Positions 1 to 11,830 of a stretch of DNA of 64,000 nt are shown in pieces (the stretch's first letter is position 1; each line of letters starts with the position of its first letter). The notes under the pieces are model-generated. The model saw only the letters and a program-made list of their open reading frames with translations. It had not been told where the DNA came from and did no database searches. The translations under genes were made by a program, and so were the position numbers. Where the stretch lies: contig OX291554.1 of the NCBI GenBank assembly GCA_946406115.1, positions 13,775,092-13,839,091 of the forward strand, in the 5' to 3' direction. Source of the stretch: Apoda limacodes (lineage: Eukaryota; Arthropoda; Insecta; Lepidoptera; Limacodidae).

Positions 1-675
1 AGGCGCTATTGCAGATATTTTTTGCATTAAAATGTCTTTTTAATGATATATGAATTATGACTACTGGAGCGGGTACCACGGTCCATACATATTTGCCCAT
101 TCTCCTTTTATTTAATAATTGATTTTTTAATATGTGGCTTTCGCTTGACTCCAAACAAAGAAAACCTTACTTGACAAGAAGAAAAAGAAGAAGAATAACT
201 TCTTCTCCTGCTCGACTTTAGGCCACGACCTTTGTTTAGGTTGTGGATAAATCACAACCACTTTAGTTTTTATATTAAGTTTATTTGTTTAAATCACAGC
301 CTAAACATTTATTTCATTCAATAAATGATGAGTCTGTGGTTAAACGTAGGCTCCGTATGTTTTTATGGCGGCAGGTCAATTATTTATCTGCTTGCATCTA
401 GTAACACAGAGTAAGGGACTTGCTTGGTCACATGGTAGCAGGCTCTACGTTACGTCTTTTCATCCGTGGTCACCAATCGATTTAGGGATCCGTAAATTTA
501 TATTTTTTGTTTATTGCCGGTTCTTCTTATGAAACACAACTTTTATATATATGTATAATAATATAATAATAAATATAAAAGAAAAAACTGACTGGCAGAT
601 TAACTGACTGAAAAATTAACTCACAGCTGTAACTGCTGGACCTAGAACCATGAATTTTTGCACAAATATTCCTTT
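1..675. other. No recognised feature
   Basis: AT-rich sequence without a coding frame, RNA gene or repeat that I can name. A short run of ATA-type low complexity lies near 543-580. Confidence 0.5.
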
Positions 676-1056
676 AGAGGATACGATTTGCGGCGCCTCA
701 CAGTGGGCTTCATACAAACGAATTTCTTATTTGTTTTTGATATTTACTAATCAATCACTGTGAAATTTCTTAGTAATAATCCCAAACCGAATATCTGTAT
801 CTGCGGTTTTCCACAATCTTGTAAAATGTTTTTATCAACTAGATATCTTTTGAAACCATTTGTATGAAAATATAGAATCCCTTATATCTTTTTATATATG
901 AAATTTAATAGAGAACTGGCACACTGCAGACCTAGATATTTATTACTAGAACATGTCCCCAAAATTTCGTGGTGTTTGATCAGCAAGTGTCAAAAATAAG
1001 TGAGAAATTCGTTTGTATAAAGGACGCGGAGAGGCGCTCCGAATCGTATCCTCCTA
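676..1056. repeat. Imperfect inverted repeat (foldback element)
   Basis: The left arm begins with GAGGATACGATTTGCGGCG and continues through CATACAAACGAATTTCTTA. The reverse complement of 1001-1056 reads GGAGGATACGATTCGGAGCG ... TACAAACGAATTTCTC, so the two ends face each other. Weaker matching continues inward (TATTTGTTTTTGATATTTACT against TATTTTTGACACTTGCT), giving arms of about 90 bp or more around a central spacer. No coding capacity is visible. It could be an old MITE or a local inverted duplication. The arms are clear; the class is not. Confidence 0.55.
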
Positions 1057-1625
1057 AATGAGGTACGTGTGCAGTAACACGATCAAAGAGGGATTTTTGG
1101 AAATTCTTCCCGCTAACATGATTGAAATTAAATGCATAAAAATTGGTATTTGGTCTTAATGTTGAAAATTCGGATTGATACGTTTTACGGTTTTTATACA
1201 AACTAAAAAATAAAAATAAGTATGAGGATTCCAACATTTTTTTGTCAAGAATATAACTTAGGCGAGAAATAAAATAGGATTTTGCAAAAGTAATCCCCTA
1301 AAGAGGTCAAATAGGGGGTTAAACTTTGCATATAAATCCGTCTTTTTTAAAGCTTAATGTATGAAATATTGCATCTGAGTTTGAGGTGTAAAATTAAGAT
1401 TTGAGTAAATAAAATAGTGGGTGAAAATTTGTGTAGGAATTCCGATAGTTTTGTACCTAGAGACTTGAATTTTTGCACAGCAGCGGTTTGGTGGTTTTTT
1501 TTGCAATATTCGTCCCTTAGGAGGTAAAATGGGGGTTTTAAATTTGAGCAGAAAACCGTCACTTCTGAAGTTAAATGCATGAAAATTGGTATTTGGCTTA
1601 AGGGTTAAAATTGATATTTCATGCA
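1057..1625. repeat. Diverged copies of an AT-rich interspersed repeat
   Basis: The phrase AAATGCATAAAAATTGGTAT near 1130 recurs with small changes near 1573 (AAATGCATGAAAATTGGTAT), followed each time by TTTGG and a run like CTTAATGTTGAAAATT. A related stretch is present near 3050-3110. CCTAGAGACTTGAATTTTTG near 1459 matches CCTAGAACCATGAATTTTTG near 642. This is a multi-copy non-coding repeat; short frames inside it are not credible genes. Confidence 0.4.
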
Positions 1626-1689
1626 GTGTACAGTAGCGAGCGAGCGGAGTTAAATGTGATAGTGGAGGCGGGTCGCGAGAACGGATCGG

Positions 1690-2845
1690 CGCACAAGTTC
1701 ACCTCGAACAACTGCAGTTGAAAGACGTGCAACGAGCGTTTAGGAAAGAAATCTGCGGGTCCAGACGGTATTCCACCTTACATCTTTTAGGATTGCCGTG
1801 TGTTATCAGCCGAGCCACTGCTTTATATTTATAATCTTTGTTTAGAGATACCAGAGTTTCCAAATCAATAGCAAATGACAATGGTTATTCCGATATCGAA
1901 GAGAACGTGTGGACCAGCAGTAGACGAGTACAAACAAGTGGTTTCGAATCCACCATTCAAAGTAGTATTTACTCACAGTTAAGTGCACAGCTATCTGATG
2001 CATAGCATGGATTTCGATCGGCTAGAAATACTACAAGTAATTCAATTTGCCACATGACTGACGTTGACACCGCGTATTTTGACTTAAAAAAAGCATTTGA
2101 CATGGTCAATAACGATATTTTGCTAAAAAAGTTAGCAAGTGTCGGTTACACGCCACAGTTACCAAACTTATTTAGGAACCACCTAGGGGACAGGCAACAA
2201 TACTAGATCCGGGGTAAGCCAGGGAAGCAATTTAGGGCCATTACAGTTTATTTTAATGATAAATGACTTACTGAAAGTTGTTTAGAATGCAAAATGTGTA
2301 CTGTTCGCTGATGACCTAAAGCTATCGCTGGCTGTAAATAATGTAAACGATTGTAAAATATTGCAAAGGGACATAGATAAACTTTTGTTTGTTGTTACTT
2401 AGAGCAAGGAAAAGTTACAATTCAACATCTTAAAATGTGTAACTATAGAGGTAAGTTTCTCTCGCTAACATGTATACATTTCCTATACATACACGATTGT
2501 CGGAACACCTTTGAAAAAAGAGCCCAAAAGTGAAAGATCTAGGAGTTTGTCTGAATACTGGGCTATGTCTATCTGTTTCGTGATCATATTATAAACATAT
2601 GTAAGAGAGCTTATGGAACTTCCAACTTTATTTTAGGTATGGTCAGGTATAACGAGTAAAAGGTTAGAAAGGCACTGACATCTTATGTTTTCAAAATAAT
2701 ACGAGGGAAATAATTAACGGAGATATTTTGGGACAGGTGTGTCTATATGTTCCGGCCAGGTATGTAGAACGACGGCTTAGGCCTGCCCTGCTGGCTGTCC
2801 AGCATGGTCGGACGGACCTAATTAACGAGGCGTAATCCGAATACG
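1690..2845 (+). pseudogene. Decayed LINE reverse transcriptase (Jockey/CR1-like)
   Basis: Conceptual translation across frames gives the ordered blocks of a non-LTR retrotransposon reverse transcriptase. There is an AGPDGIPPY block near 1760, DLKKAFDMVNNDILLKKL near 2079-2130, GVSQGSNLGP near 2211-2240, then LMINDLLKVV and the catalytic LFADD at 2301-2315. Downstream are a KVKDLGVCL-type block near 2530 and a C-terminal VPARYVERRLRPALLA near 2752. Many frameshifts and stops separate the blocks, so it is dead. The endonuclease and 5' part were not recognised. The phrase order matches a LINE type common in Lepidoptera; the exact clade is inference. Confidence 0.85.
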
Positions 2846-2999
2846 GATGTATTCCATTGTGCTTTGAATTAATTCATTACGACAGCATTATAGGTAATAT
2901 GTAACAAATATAAATTGTGATTTGAATATTTTTTTAATTATTATTAATATTATTTTAGTAGCATATATCTAGTATTGTTTATCTATATTTAGTCAACAC

Positions 3000-3360
3000 T
3001 GCTGAATTGGGGTGTAAGATAGGGGATTGAAGAGTGTATGAAAATTTGTCATTTTTGAAGCTAAATGTATATTTTTTTTTTATTTGGCCTTTAAGCTAAA
3101 ATCAAGATTCGCATGTTTCACTGTTTTTGGAAAATTATCCCGTTGTCGGCAAAACAGGAGATGACAATTTGTATTAGCATATATTATTTTAGGGAAAACC
3201 GTAAAAAGTCAAATGCTATCTTTTTTTCAAAAGTGCACGCGGAAGAAGTTGCAGGCAGAAGCTATATATACCTACAAAAACAGTTCAAAACTTTCTTTTT
3301 TTTCAAAAATCGACGCGGACGAAGTGTTGTGATTAAGTTACAAGCTAGTATTCATAAGTA
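3000..3360 (+). repeat. Interspersed repeat with Helitron-like 3' end
   Basis: The first part resembles the repeat at 1.1-1.6 kb. The second part holds two similar phrases: CAAAAGTGCACGCGGAAGAA near 3228 and CAAAAATCGACGCGGACGAA near 3303. It ends ACAAGCTAGT. Many lepidopteran non-autonomous Helitrons end in an ACGCGGACGAAGTCGCGG-like stem followed by CTAG, so this may be a decayed copy. That assignment rests on family knowledge and is tentative. Confidence 0.35.
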
Positions 3361-3654
3361 AATTTTAATCAATATACTATTTTGATTTTTAATATTTACT
3401 TTTTTGAAATATTCTTCAATTTTATTAAAATTGACGAAATCGAAGACGGCATCAAAGTGCGAGCATTGGGCAAAAGGAAATGAAACGAAGTAGCGGCAAG
3501 ATTTATCGGCATGTCCCTCGCTGCACGCGCTAGATTAAATCAAACGTTGGAAAATAACAATTCCCTTTTCAGTAAATTCCGCAGAGTTTATGAGTCGAAC
3601 AGAAAAGAAATGAAATTTGTTTGTTGGGTTAAGAGCATATAATTCTGTTTAGTC

Positions 3655-3990
3655 CTTAATCCTTACTAGCCTTAAATGTCCCCACATTTGTAGCACGACC
3701 TATCCTCACCGGGGGCGATTTGGTCCATATGCCCATGTGGACCTAGTGTGGATTGTGGAAATCACATAAGTACGTATTTTTATTAGACGTATGCAGGTTT
3801 CCTAACGATGTTTCACGCTGTGAATAATCAATGGCCTTGAGAAATTAAGAAAAAAACTTATTAGTACACGCCGGGCACAAACCTCTACCACTCAGGACGG
3901 AAGATGAAATCGAAACTTCTAGGCCACCTATCGATTTCGAAACTCCCCGGTCCCCACCGACTATTACGTACCAACTGATTAGTATATTTA
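3655..3990. repeat. SINE-like repeat, copy 1
   Basis: Contains CGATTTGGTCCATATGCCC, then a phrase of the type CTAGTGTGGATTGTGGAAATC, GCAGGTTTCCTAACGATGTT and GCCGGGCACAAACCTC. The same order of phrases occurs at 20.95-21.19 and 21.86-22.15 kb. In the better preserved copy the last phrase reads, on the minus strand, as a tRNA-type B box (GGTTCGAGACC). I infer a tRNA-derived SINE or LINE-tail repeat, old and degenerate here. Confidence 0.5.
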
Positions 3991-4088
3991 TTTAATTATA
4001 AATATATTTACATTGTAAAACAAGACTTAATAAATCTATTATACAAATGATGTAAAAATGAGACTGTTCTGTGGAACAGATAGTTATT

Positions 4089-4690
4089 TTTTTACCAAAG
4101 GTGGCAAACAAGCCCACACAGTCCGCCTGACGTTAAGCAGTCACCATAGCCTATGGACGATTGCACCACCGGGGGCATTACTAGCGCGTTACCGACTCTT
4201 TGAAAAAAGAATCGCTTATATCTTGAAGATTCCTATACAATCCTTGGAAAACCTTGGCAGAAAGATTATTTCATAACTTTCGAGGGAGGAAGTTGCTCTG
4301 GAACCACACTGTGCGTGACCACTTGACACATCTTCACAAGTGTGAAGATAAATTCCCTGCCAATAGCGAGTGGTGCGATATTGTAGAAAGTAGCTGTGGG
4401 CATCATTTGAACAATTGCTCAGAACTCAACCCCTATAATAAGCGGTACAACTCACACAGGGAGTCAAAGTCTCCCCTAAAACCTCAAAAATTAATACGGC
4501 TTATGAGTTTTGGGTCATCGACAATTTGCTCCGCTCGTCGTTGAAAAGGGGCCAAGGTATCTGGACGGCCTAGAGATGGCAGCAGTACTCCGTAGGGGAT
4601 TGGACTTCCCGCTATATATATTATTTGGACGCAAGCTTCAATTTGTCCTCCAAATGTTCTCGGAATGTTCACGTCAATGGAGATGTCAAC
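4089..4690 (-). pseudogene. 3' fragment of Jockey-type LINE (family A)
   Basis: On the minus strand the frame near 4484-4672 ends in a QRRAEQIVDDPKLISR-like block. This corresponds to VQRQALRIVDDSKLACR in the better preserved copy at 9.9-11.8 kb. Translation continues in broken frames with an SEQLFK block and FLPRKL, then into the family 3' end: reverse complement of 4089-4160, GGCTTGTTTGCCACCTTTGG, followed by a poly(A)-like run at the element end. It is truncated at its 5' side and contains several stops. Confidence 0.8.
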
Positions 4691-4699
4691 ACCAAGGAT

Positions 4700-5235
4700 A
4701 TATATAAGACGAAAATTTTGGTTTTTAAAAGAAACATAACTGTTACAGAATGCAACGTTATGTTGGAAGGAAAGTACTTATGATACGTAGGCTCTTTCTT
4801 CAGAAGCTACAGGAGATGTCAGAGTAGTATTGAAATACGAGTTAATGCGGAATATTAGACGTATTAGGAGCTGCACACCTTTGTGAGCAATCAGAAGTTG
4901 TCTGAAAAGGCACATTTAGTTTATGAGGGTGTGTTTAGTTCTAACATTGATGGATGCAAGTGAATGTCAAACGAAGTATGAAATTAGAATTCATACTGTG
5001 GAGATGACAGCATTGAGATGTATGTGTGGCGTGACCATAAATGACAGAATAAGAAATAGTGTGACACGGGACCGTTGCGGTGTGTAATAATATGTAGAAA
5101 TAAATAAGGAGAAAGGTATGTTATGGTAGTTTGGGCATGTTGAATGAAAGAACATGCACGAAAACTATGTATGAGGCAGAAGTAAATGGAAGAGTCGGTG
5201 GAGGCAGACATCGTCAATTGAGACACAATTGATTT
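4700..5235 (+). pseudogene. RTE-type LINE C-terminal relic
   Basis: Plus-strand translation gives KILVFKRN..TVTECNV near 4710, GSFFR..GRCQSSIEIRVNA near 4795-4840, a VSNQKLSEKAHLVYEGV block near 4880-4930, ALRCMCGVTINDRIRNSVTR near 5010-5065 and a WFGHVE-like block near 5128. This is the order seen in the thumb and C-terminal region of RTE-type lepidopteran LINEs, which usually end with a GRVGRGRPR motif; here GRVGGGRHRQ is visible near 5193. There are stops and frameshifts throughout. It abuts the oppositely oriented LINE tail just upstream. Confidence 0.8.
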
Positions 5236-6090
5236 GAACCCGTTTTTTTTTTGATGTCAAGATTACTCTACACTGTCAAACGTGTATGAAAGCATTGTTG
5301 CGAGTGCAAACCAAGTGTTCCAGAATTTAAACAATCAAGTGAACAAAAGTCCTTTGCCTCTGCCTACCTCTTTGGGGGAATTTACGAGTCCACTTTATAA
5401 CTAAAGTGGCTGTTACAAATAGGATATCCCTATATTATGAGTGTGTCCAGCCACTGGTACATCCATTCTATTATACAAAGTCTAATATCATATTTTTGTT
5501 ACAGTCTACTTCTGTCTTCAAAGTGATATAGGCACCGTTTATTTTTACATCAAAACATTCGATTTTGCATTAGTAGTAACCGGATATGGCCACAAATAAT
5601 TAGGAACACACTTTTTCTTTAAGAATTTTCGACTATGTATAGGTAATATCTGAAAATGATAAATATCTCCATTTTGTCAATAACGTTATACCGGTGCAGA
5701 GAAAAATAATAGGTTTCACTCACTGGGTGTGATTGATGACTAAATTATGAGAGTTTTCTTTTTTACGAGTACACAATTTACAAGAATGACACATTTTTTG
5801 CAGCATGTTAATTATTGTGTCATATATGGTTTCGTACTTATTATATTTGATTATTAAATGAAATTTAATATCAAAAGGGAAGCATCGTTACGTTTTGCTT
5901 GTTGAAAAGAGAAAAAAAAAACCAGGAAAATTTCAATCAATTTGGTACAGCCCCTGGTTAAGGCAAAAATAAAATTTATGCGTTTTCCGCAATATTAGCG
6001 AATGCCATCGAGTGTATAAATAATTTTACATTAGTCTAAATTACTTAAGGACTTTAGATCTCCTAACTAGTGTCACCTAATGACTAATAT
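5236..6090. other. No recognised feature
   Basis: AT-rich DNA with stops in all frames and no repeat that I could match inside the window. Confidence 0.5.
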
Positions 6091-6800
6091 ATAAGTTTAA
6101 AGTACAGAAAAGCTATTTTTAGAACGTTTTTAATGGAAGATATTAGTTACGTATTAACAAAAATTTTTAGCGAACCAGTGAATGATTACTTCCACATAAA
6201 ACGTTCTGAAAATAGCTTTTTTGTAGTTCAAAAACTTTCTTATTGAACATTATTTTGAAATACGTTTTGTTCTAAGTAGAAATCAAAAGTATGGCGGCGC
6301 TAGTTAGTGCATCAAAGGGCTTAAGTAATTCTGACTAATAAATATTTTTTATAAATGTTTTGGCATTATTAGGGAAAAACACATAAAATTTATTTTTGCT
6401 TATTAAATTATAATATTAGGGAGACGGGTGACGGTTTTGTTAACTACTTTGTTTTACCGAATTGGTTAAAGTTGAAATTTTACTTGCTTTTGTTTAACTT
6501 TTTACAAAAATGTTTAAAGTACAGGTAAACTATTTGATAAAGTTTTTATAGAAGACATTACTTACGTTTCGGCTATTTCAGAACGTTTTTTTATACGAAT
6601 TTTCATTTTAGTCAATACGTAACTAATTCTCATTTTTAATTTTAGCAAACCAGAGCATAATTAGTTCCACACAAACTATTCTAAAAATAACTTTTTTATA
6701 GTTCACAATTTTGACTTGGGCACCATTTTGAAATTCGCATTTTACTTAGTAGAAATCGAAAATAATGCGACACTAATTAGCGTATCGGGCTGTTTTTTTG
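6091..6800. repeat. Direct duplication with internal inverted arms
   Basis: Two diverged copies lie at about 6095-6310 and 6510-6790. Both start TTTAAAGTACAG and share a phrase like CCACATAAAACGTTCTGAAAA / CCACACAAACTATTCTAAAAA and a TTTTGAAAT(A/T)CG segment with a following TAAGTAGAAATC. In the first copy AAAAGCTATTTTTAGAACG (6109-6127) is inverted against CGTTCTGAAAATAGCTTTT (6202-6220). The phrase AACGTTCTGAAAATAGCTT returns near 52838. It looks like a small family of inverted-repeat elements; a short frame at 6716-6925 is not a credible gene. Confidence 0.5.
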
Positions 6801-7089
6801 GCACGCAAACTTCGGAGATATGGTACAGTACTCTACACAAATGTGTCTCTAAAGTTAGCTACGAGATGCTACGAGAATTTGAAGTGTGCTGCGATACGGG
6901 TAGGGTTACCATAAGAAAAATTTAATATTCCTAAAATAACCTGATTCCTATTCTGACATTTTGTTGCAAACGTAATTAAAGTATTTTATATTTTTTAAGA
7001 CCTGAGAGCTGCAGCAATGCCTTTATAAGTGAACCCTTCCGAGGCCTGTGTGTAATTCACGCTTCACGCTACCGTTTAAGCTCAGTTCT

Positions 7090-7300
7090 TCATCCATACT
7101 AATATTATAAATGCGAAAATAATCGCAACGAAGCATCCAATTGTACTGAAATTTGGCAGAGGCATAGCTAAAGAGACAGAGAAAGACATAGGTTTATTCC
7201 GGAAAAACTAAATAGTTCTCGCAGAAATATCTATAGCCGAATTCTACGTATACAAATATACTAATATGTGTTCGTATAGAGTAAACACACACTAATAAAA
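7090..7300 (+). repeat. Lepidopteran interspersed repeat (possible Helitron 5' end)
   Basis: Starts TCCATACTAATATTATAAAT then GCGAAAATAAT, followed by an ACTGAAATTTGGCAGAGGCA phrase and a GACATAGGTTTATTCCGG phrase. This phrase order is typical of a very abundant lepidopteran repeat often assigned to non-autonomous Helitrons. No coding content. The 3' end is not clear in this copy. Confidence 0.45.
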
Positions 7301-7599
7301 ACGTGGCTGATAAGGGGTCTAAGGGAGATAAGGGGGCTAGAAGATCAAAAATTATGGTCAAGCACTTACGTATAAAGAATTTTTTTTTACTAAATCGAAG
7401 CTCTCACAGGGCCTTAAAATATAGAATATATATAAAAGATATTAATTAATTGTGTGTATGAAATTAACAACCCAAAATTCTGCATCAAACGAATTTCTGC
7501 ACTCTTTCAAGCGATTAAACGAAATTTCACGGACGGTTGCGTGTAAAAGCTCATTGGAGAAGGACTGCTTATTAAAATGGAGCACCTAATTCAACTGAA

Positions 7600-8090
7600 A
7601 AATTGTCATTTTTTAACCCCTGAATTTGAGATATTTTTGAGTAACTTAGACCTGTGTCTAATTTTTTTAAGAGCTAGCGTACGCCTATGGCTTTGCCTGC
7701 GTGGTTCTTGGGATATCAACAAATCATGTTTATTATTATGAATGTTGCCAAATCCTTTCTTAGTGTAGCTTTGCCTAATACAATTTATGTACATTCCCGT
7801 GAGTTTCGATAAGGTTGTGGCTTGGTTAGTGGGGCACTCAGTAAAAAAACTATCTTTACTATTTATAATTTTTCTGTACGTCATTAATTCCTCCTTAACG
7901 GTTGCACCGATTTTGATGAAATTTTTGTGTGTGTGTTTAAGTCGGTTCGTGGTAGGTAGCATATCATTGGATATAGCTGTGAAAATGCATCTAAGATTCT
8001 TAAAAACTTCTCCACTAAAATTTATATTTTGCGAGTTATTAGCTTCCAAAGGTAATTTTTTTTATGTTCCCCCCTCTTACTTTTAAACCA
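7600..8090. repeat. Repeat-like non-coding DNA
   Basis: Contains GGTTGCACCGATTTTGATGA near 7900 and surrounding phrases that I know from dispersed non-coding repeats in moth genomes. Open frames exist on both strands (147 codons minus, 99 codons plus) across the same bases. Neither shows a recognisable domain and both have AT-rich, low-information composition, so I do not call a gene. Confidence 0.35.
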
Positions 8091-9289
8091 TGTAATCTTA
8101 AAATTTAAAGGGTTCCCCTAACTTAATTCGTGACACCCTCATACCTTTCAATCCCTTGTTTTCACGGTATGAATTTTACTTTTATGCTTCTTTTGGACCC
8201 AATGTTAACTTTTCTACCTCAGAGTTCAACGCTTCCCCAAAAACAACTAAACATACCTTTTCATTCAACTTGTGACTACTTTCAACGATAAGCACCGCGT
8301 GAGTTTATTTACATTGATGATGACGATGATGTAGCCTCAGATATTGCCTGTATGATATAAACTTCAAAGACTCTTATCTTGAGGTAGTAATTTACTAATA
8401 GGAGGTACCTTTGACTTTTTGCCTAGGCAATGAGCAGATTGGCGGATGTTCATGCATTAACTGTGACCTTAATATACATTGACGGAGATATTCAAAAGTC
8501 TAAGCATTGAAATAAATTTCAGTATGACTTTTGCAATACGTGAACTTTTAACGTAATTTTCACTCGATTAACCACAAAGACTGCCTTATGACTTCGTCGT
8601 CAGTTACTTTAGCGTGCGAACTCACACTGAATATAAATTGCGAGAAGGTGCCTTCATTATGGAACTAAATATATTCGACTGTTCTGTCTGTTACAGTCTT
8701 TATCTTTATGTGGTATGAAATGAAAATAAGTTCTATCTCTTTGTTTTTGTTATCATTTTCTAATTACTTCTAATAACTTCAGTGTAGATTTGGTACAACG
8801 TATATTTTCATTACCTTATACTAAATTTTTGCTCAGATTTTTTTTTGCGGATTGCGTTTCCATTAACGAAATACCTATTGTTTTTTTTGGCCTTTATATT
8901 AACAAAATCGTTTGATGATTCGAAAAACTTGATGTTCTTGGTGTAAAGTTCCGCAAAGTCCTAATTCTTGTACCGACTTGTAAGTTGATACTGTCCATAA
9001 ATGTTAACTTTCGTGGCCAACCTGCAAAATTTGAAAAACATATTACGATATTTCATAATGGCCAGCTTTTTTATACAGTACTGAAGGGTATATTATATTT
9101 CACTACTACACTTCAAACTTCTGCAAGATAGACAAACATTGAATAACAAGTAGAATCCGCTAGAAAAGGTCAGACAGGTTCGTGAAAACCTATAAATAAG
9201 GCACGTAACTGTGTATGGGCGTTATTTTTATAAATAAAGCTAACATTAGTATTATTAGTTCAAAATGAGGAATTACGTGTCTCTGCATT
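8091..9289. other. No recognised feature
   Basis: AT-rich intergenic DNA. A short GATGATGACGATGATG-like stretch lies near 8318. No coding frame or repeat was recognised. Confidence 0.5.
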
Positions 9290-9545
9290 TTCAGAGTCAG
9301 CAAGTTAAAAATGCAGAGGGCTGGCCACGTCTGACAAGGGACCGATGGCCAATGGAGCAGATGTGTCCTTAATTGCAGACCGAGTACCAGAAGACGAAGC
9401 GTGGGACGCTCTCCACTCCGATAAACCGACGACCTTTAACAGGTGGCCAGTGGTGGCTGAATACGAAAGGCAGAGTATAAGTAGAAACGGCGTGTTATAG
9501 AGAAGAGGAGGCTTATATGAAGCTAGGTTGACCAAAATAACCTGA
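9290..9545 (+). pseudogene. RTE-type LINE C-terminal fragment
   Basis: Plus-strand translation reads KMQRAGHV near 9308, TDGQWS near 9340, CRPSTRRRSVGR near 9378 and TDDL near 9425, ending AYMKLG near 9516. It corresponds to the C-terminal tail of RTE-type LINEs (AGHIARRTDGRW ... WRPRTGRRSVGRPPTRWTDDL in intact relatives). Only about 250 bp remains and it contains stops. An open frame on the opposite strand here is a shadow. Confidence 0.75.
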
Positions 9546-9899
9546 TACGATGATGTTTATTCAAATTCAAAATCTTTTTAATCAAAATGGGTTTCTAGGA
9601 ACACTATTTAATCGTCAAGAGAATTAACTACAATTTGCTTAACAAACTAATTGCTGGGTTTATTGCCAGCATCCTATAGTTACTTACTAACTATGTATTG
9701 AAATTAAACACTTAACAAACAAGTTTTTAGCGCTTGCACCGCACCTTTTGTCCTCTAACCTGTCTGTGCAGTGAATCCTCATTTTTAGTCTAAGTAACTT
9801 TTTTAGAAACTGGGCAAAAGAATGAAAAGGAAAAGAGTTTATACAGCAAACCTCTCTCTTTTTTAACGGAGACGCACATATCCTGCTTGGCCGATAAAT

Positions 9900-11830
9900 C
9901 ATACCTTCATTATCCCGGCCACAAACTCGAGTACAGTTTTGTAAGTCGTGCCGGTGTATATATGGTTGTCCGGGATGATATCTGCTGTCGCCGCCTTTAT
10001 AACCTTGACGACGGCGTATGAGGCTTGGACTATAATGCAATAATAAGGATCCGAATATTTCTGAGTTAAAACGCAAATTAAATGCTGCCTCGAGGTTCAG
10101 TAAGAAAGCCACTGCCAGATCTAAATTCCAATTCACGGGCAAAATAGGTAGGCGACTTGCGAGCTATCTCTCAGGTAGTAGTGCTTTCTGGACGCTTGCT
10201 TAAGCTTCTGAAGGGAATTTCTGCCAGTCGTCGTTACCACCACTGCGAAAGACGGATGTTGACTTGGCCCATAGTGCAAAAGACAAAGTCGATCTATTGG
10301 GCAGTCTTTTTGCCTCCAACTCGAATATGAACAACAAAGGCGCTGTACCATCTGCTATAACGTGGTGCGGTAAGACCATACCTGAAATCTCCATAGTGCA
10401 ACGGGAAGTCCGTCAGGCGTTGCTTTCTCTAGACGTTCATTAGTCGAGTAGGCCAGACGGTATACCAGCAGTGGTGCAAAAATAGTGTGCTCCTGAGTAA
10501 TGTCCTGTACTCATGCGCCTCTTTGCGCTTTCCTACCATACTAGGCAATTTTCGTCTTCATGGAAGACTGCGAATGGGCACCCGGTGCCCAAAATGGGCG
10601 ATAAATCAGATTCATCGAAATACAGGCCTATCGCTATTATCTCTCTCCTCTGCTAGGTGATGGAGCGTGTGATCAACACACAGCTTCTAAGATACCTAGA
10701 AAAACACGACCTGGTCAGTGCCCGTCTATATGGCTTTCACCACAGTCGCTCGACACACACCGATGGGCACTAGTCATTGAGAGTTAGGGGGAGGCATTGG
10801 CATGTAGCCTGGACATAGCGAAGGCCGTTCCGTGCGTTCCAGTCGGGTCTGGCACCAGGGTCTTCCATCGAAGTTGCCATCTTACGGAGTGCCCGAGGGT
10901 TACTGCAAATGACTGGCTAGCTTTTTGTCCGGCAGGTGCATACGAGCCGTAGTTGACGGTAGTGGCTCTGATAGCATGGACATTAATGCTGGTGTCCCGC
11001 AAGGCTCTGTGCTGTCTTCTACACTATTTCTACTATGCATTGATGACATGTTGGTGATCAACAACATACATTGCTATACAGATGACAGTACTGGAGAAGC
11101 TTATTACACGGGTCGTGCAAGCCTCCCTCGTTCCGTTGGGGAGGAAAAACGTGAAGAACTTGTGTCTCAAATCGAGTCCACTCTGTCCAAGTTCTCTGAC
11201 TGGGGACGAGAAAACATGGTCCGATTCAACCCTAAAAAGACACAAGTCTTCGCGTTCACCGCCATGAAATCTCCAAGAGCATTAGGATCCTTGGTGTTGT
11301 TATCTCCAGCGATGTTAAATTCCGTGATCATCTGCATGACAAGGTGAAACTGGCGTCCAAAAAAATTTGGTGTACTCAACAGAGCGAAGCAGTATTCATG
11401 TCTGGGCAAGGTTGCTGCCTTACAAGTCGCCAGTCCGGCCCCATATGGAGCACTGCTGCCATCTTTTGGCGGGTGCGTCCGGATACCGGCTTGGCCCTTT
11501 TGACTCGGTTCAACGACAGGCTCTGAGAATTGTCGACGATTCCAAACTCGCATGCCGTATCGAGCCCTTAAGTCTGAGGAGAGAGTATGTCTCCCTGTGT
11601 GTGTTCTGTCGCTTGTACAATGGGATGTGTTCTGAGGAATTGTTTGAAATGATGCATTGAAGGACTACAGTATGGAGTTCTTCAAGAAAAAAGTTATTAG
11701 ATTTCTGAAGGGTCGGCAACTCGCGAGTGATACCCCTGGTGTTGCAAGCGTCCATAGGCTACGGTGACCGCTTACCATCAAGCGAACCCTAAGCTTGTTT
11801 GCCACCTCAGTGGTATAAATAAAAAGAAAA
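9900..11830 (+). pseudogene. Jockey-type LINE, endonuclease and RT relic (family A)
   Basis: The longest copy of LINE family A in the window. An endonuclease block VVRDDICCRRLYNL is at 9963-10004. Next comes a pre-RT linker (KIGRRLASYLSGSSAFWTLA near 10140). The RT follows: RPDGIPAVV near 10453, a KYRPIAI block near 10619, MERVINTQLLRYLEKHDLV near 10660-10717, INAGVPQGSVLS near 10982 and HCYTDDSTGEAYY near 11071-11110 (DD present; the usual YADD is YTDD). The C-terminal QRQALRIVDDSKL block is near 11512. The 3' end (CTTGTTTGCCACCTCAGTGG then an A-rich tail) is at about 11830. Stops and frameshifts are spread throughout, although one stretch of 140 codons (10925-11347) is still open. Confidence 0.9.

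Noticed and set aside
7606..8086. 147-codon minus and 99-codon plus frames over the same bases
   Set aside because: Mutually overlapping, low information, and the DNA has phrases of a dispersed non-coding repeat.
9687..10351. 151- and 72-codon minus frames
   Set aside because: They lie antisense to the recognisable endonuclease and linker region of the LINE relic on the plus strand.
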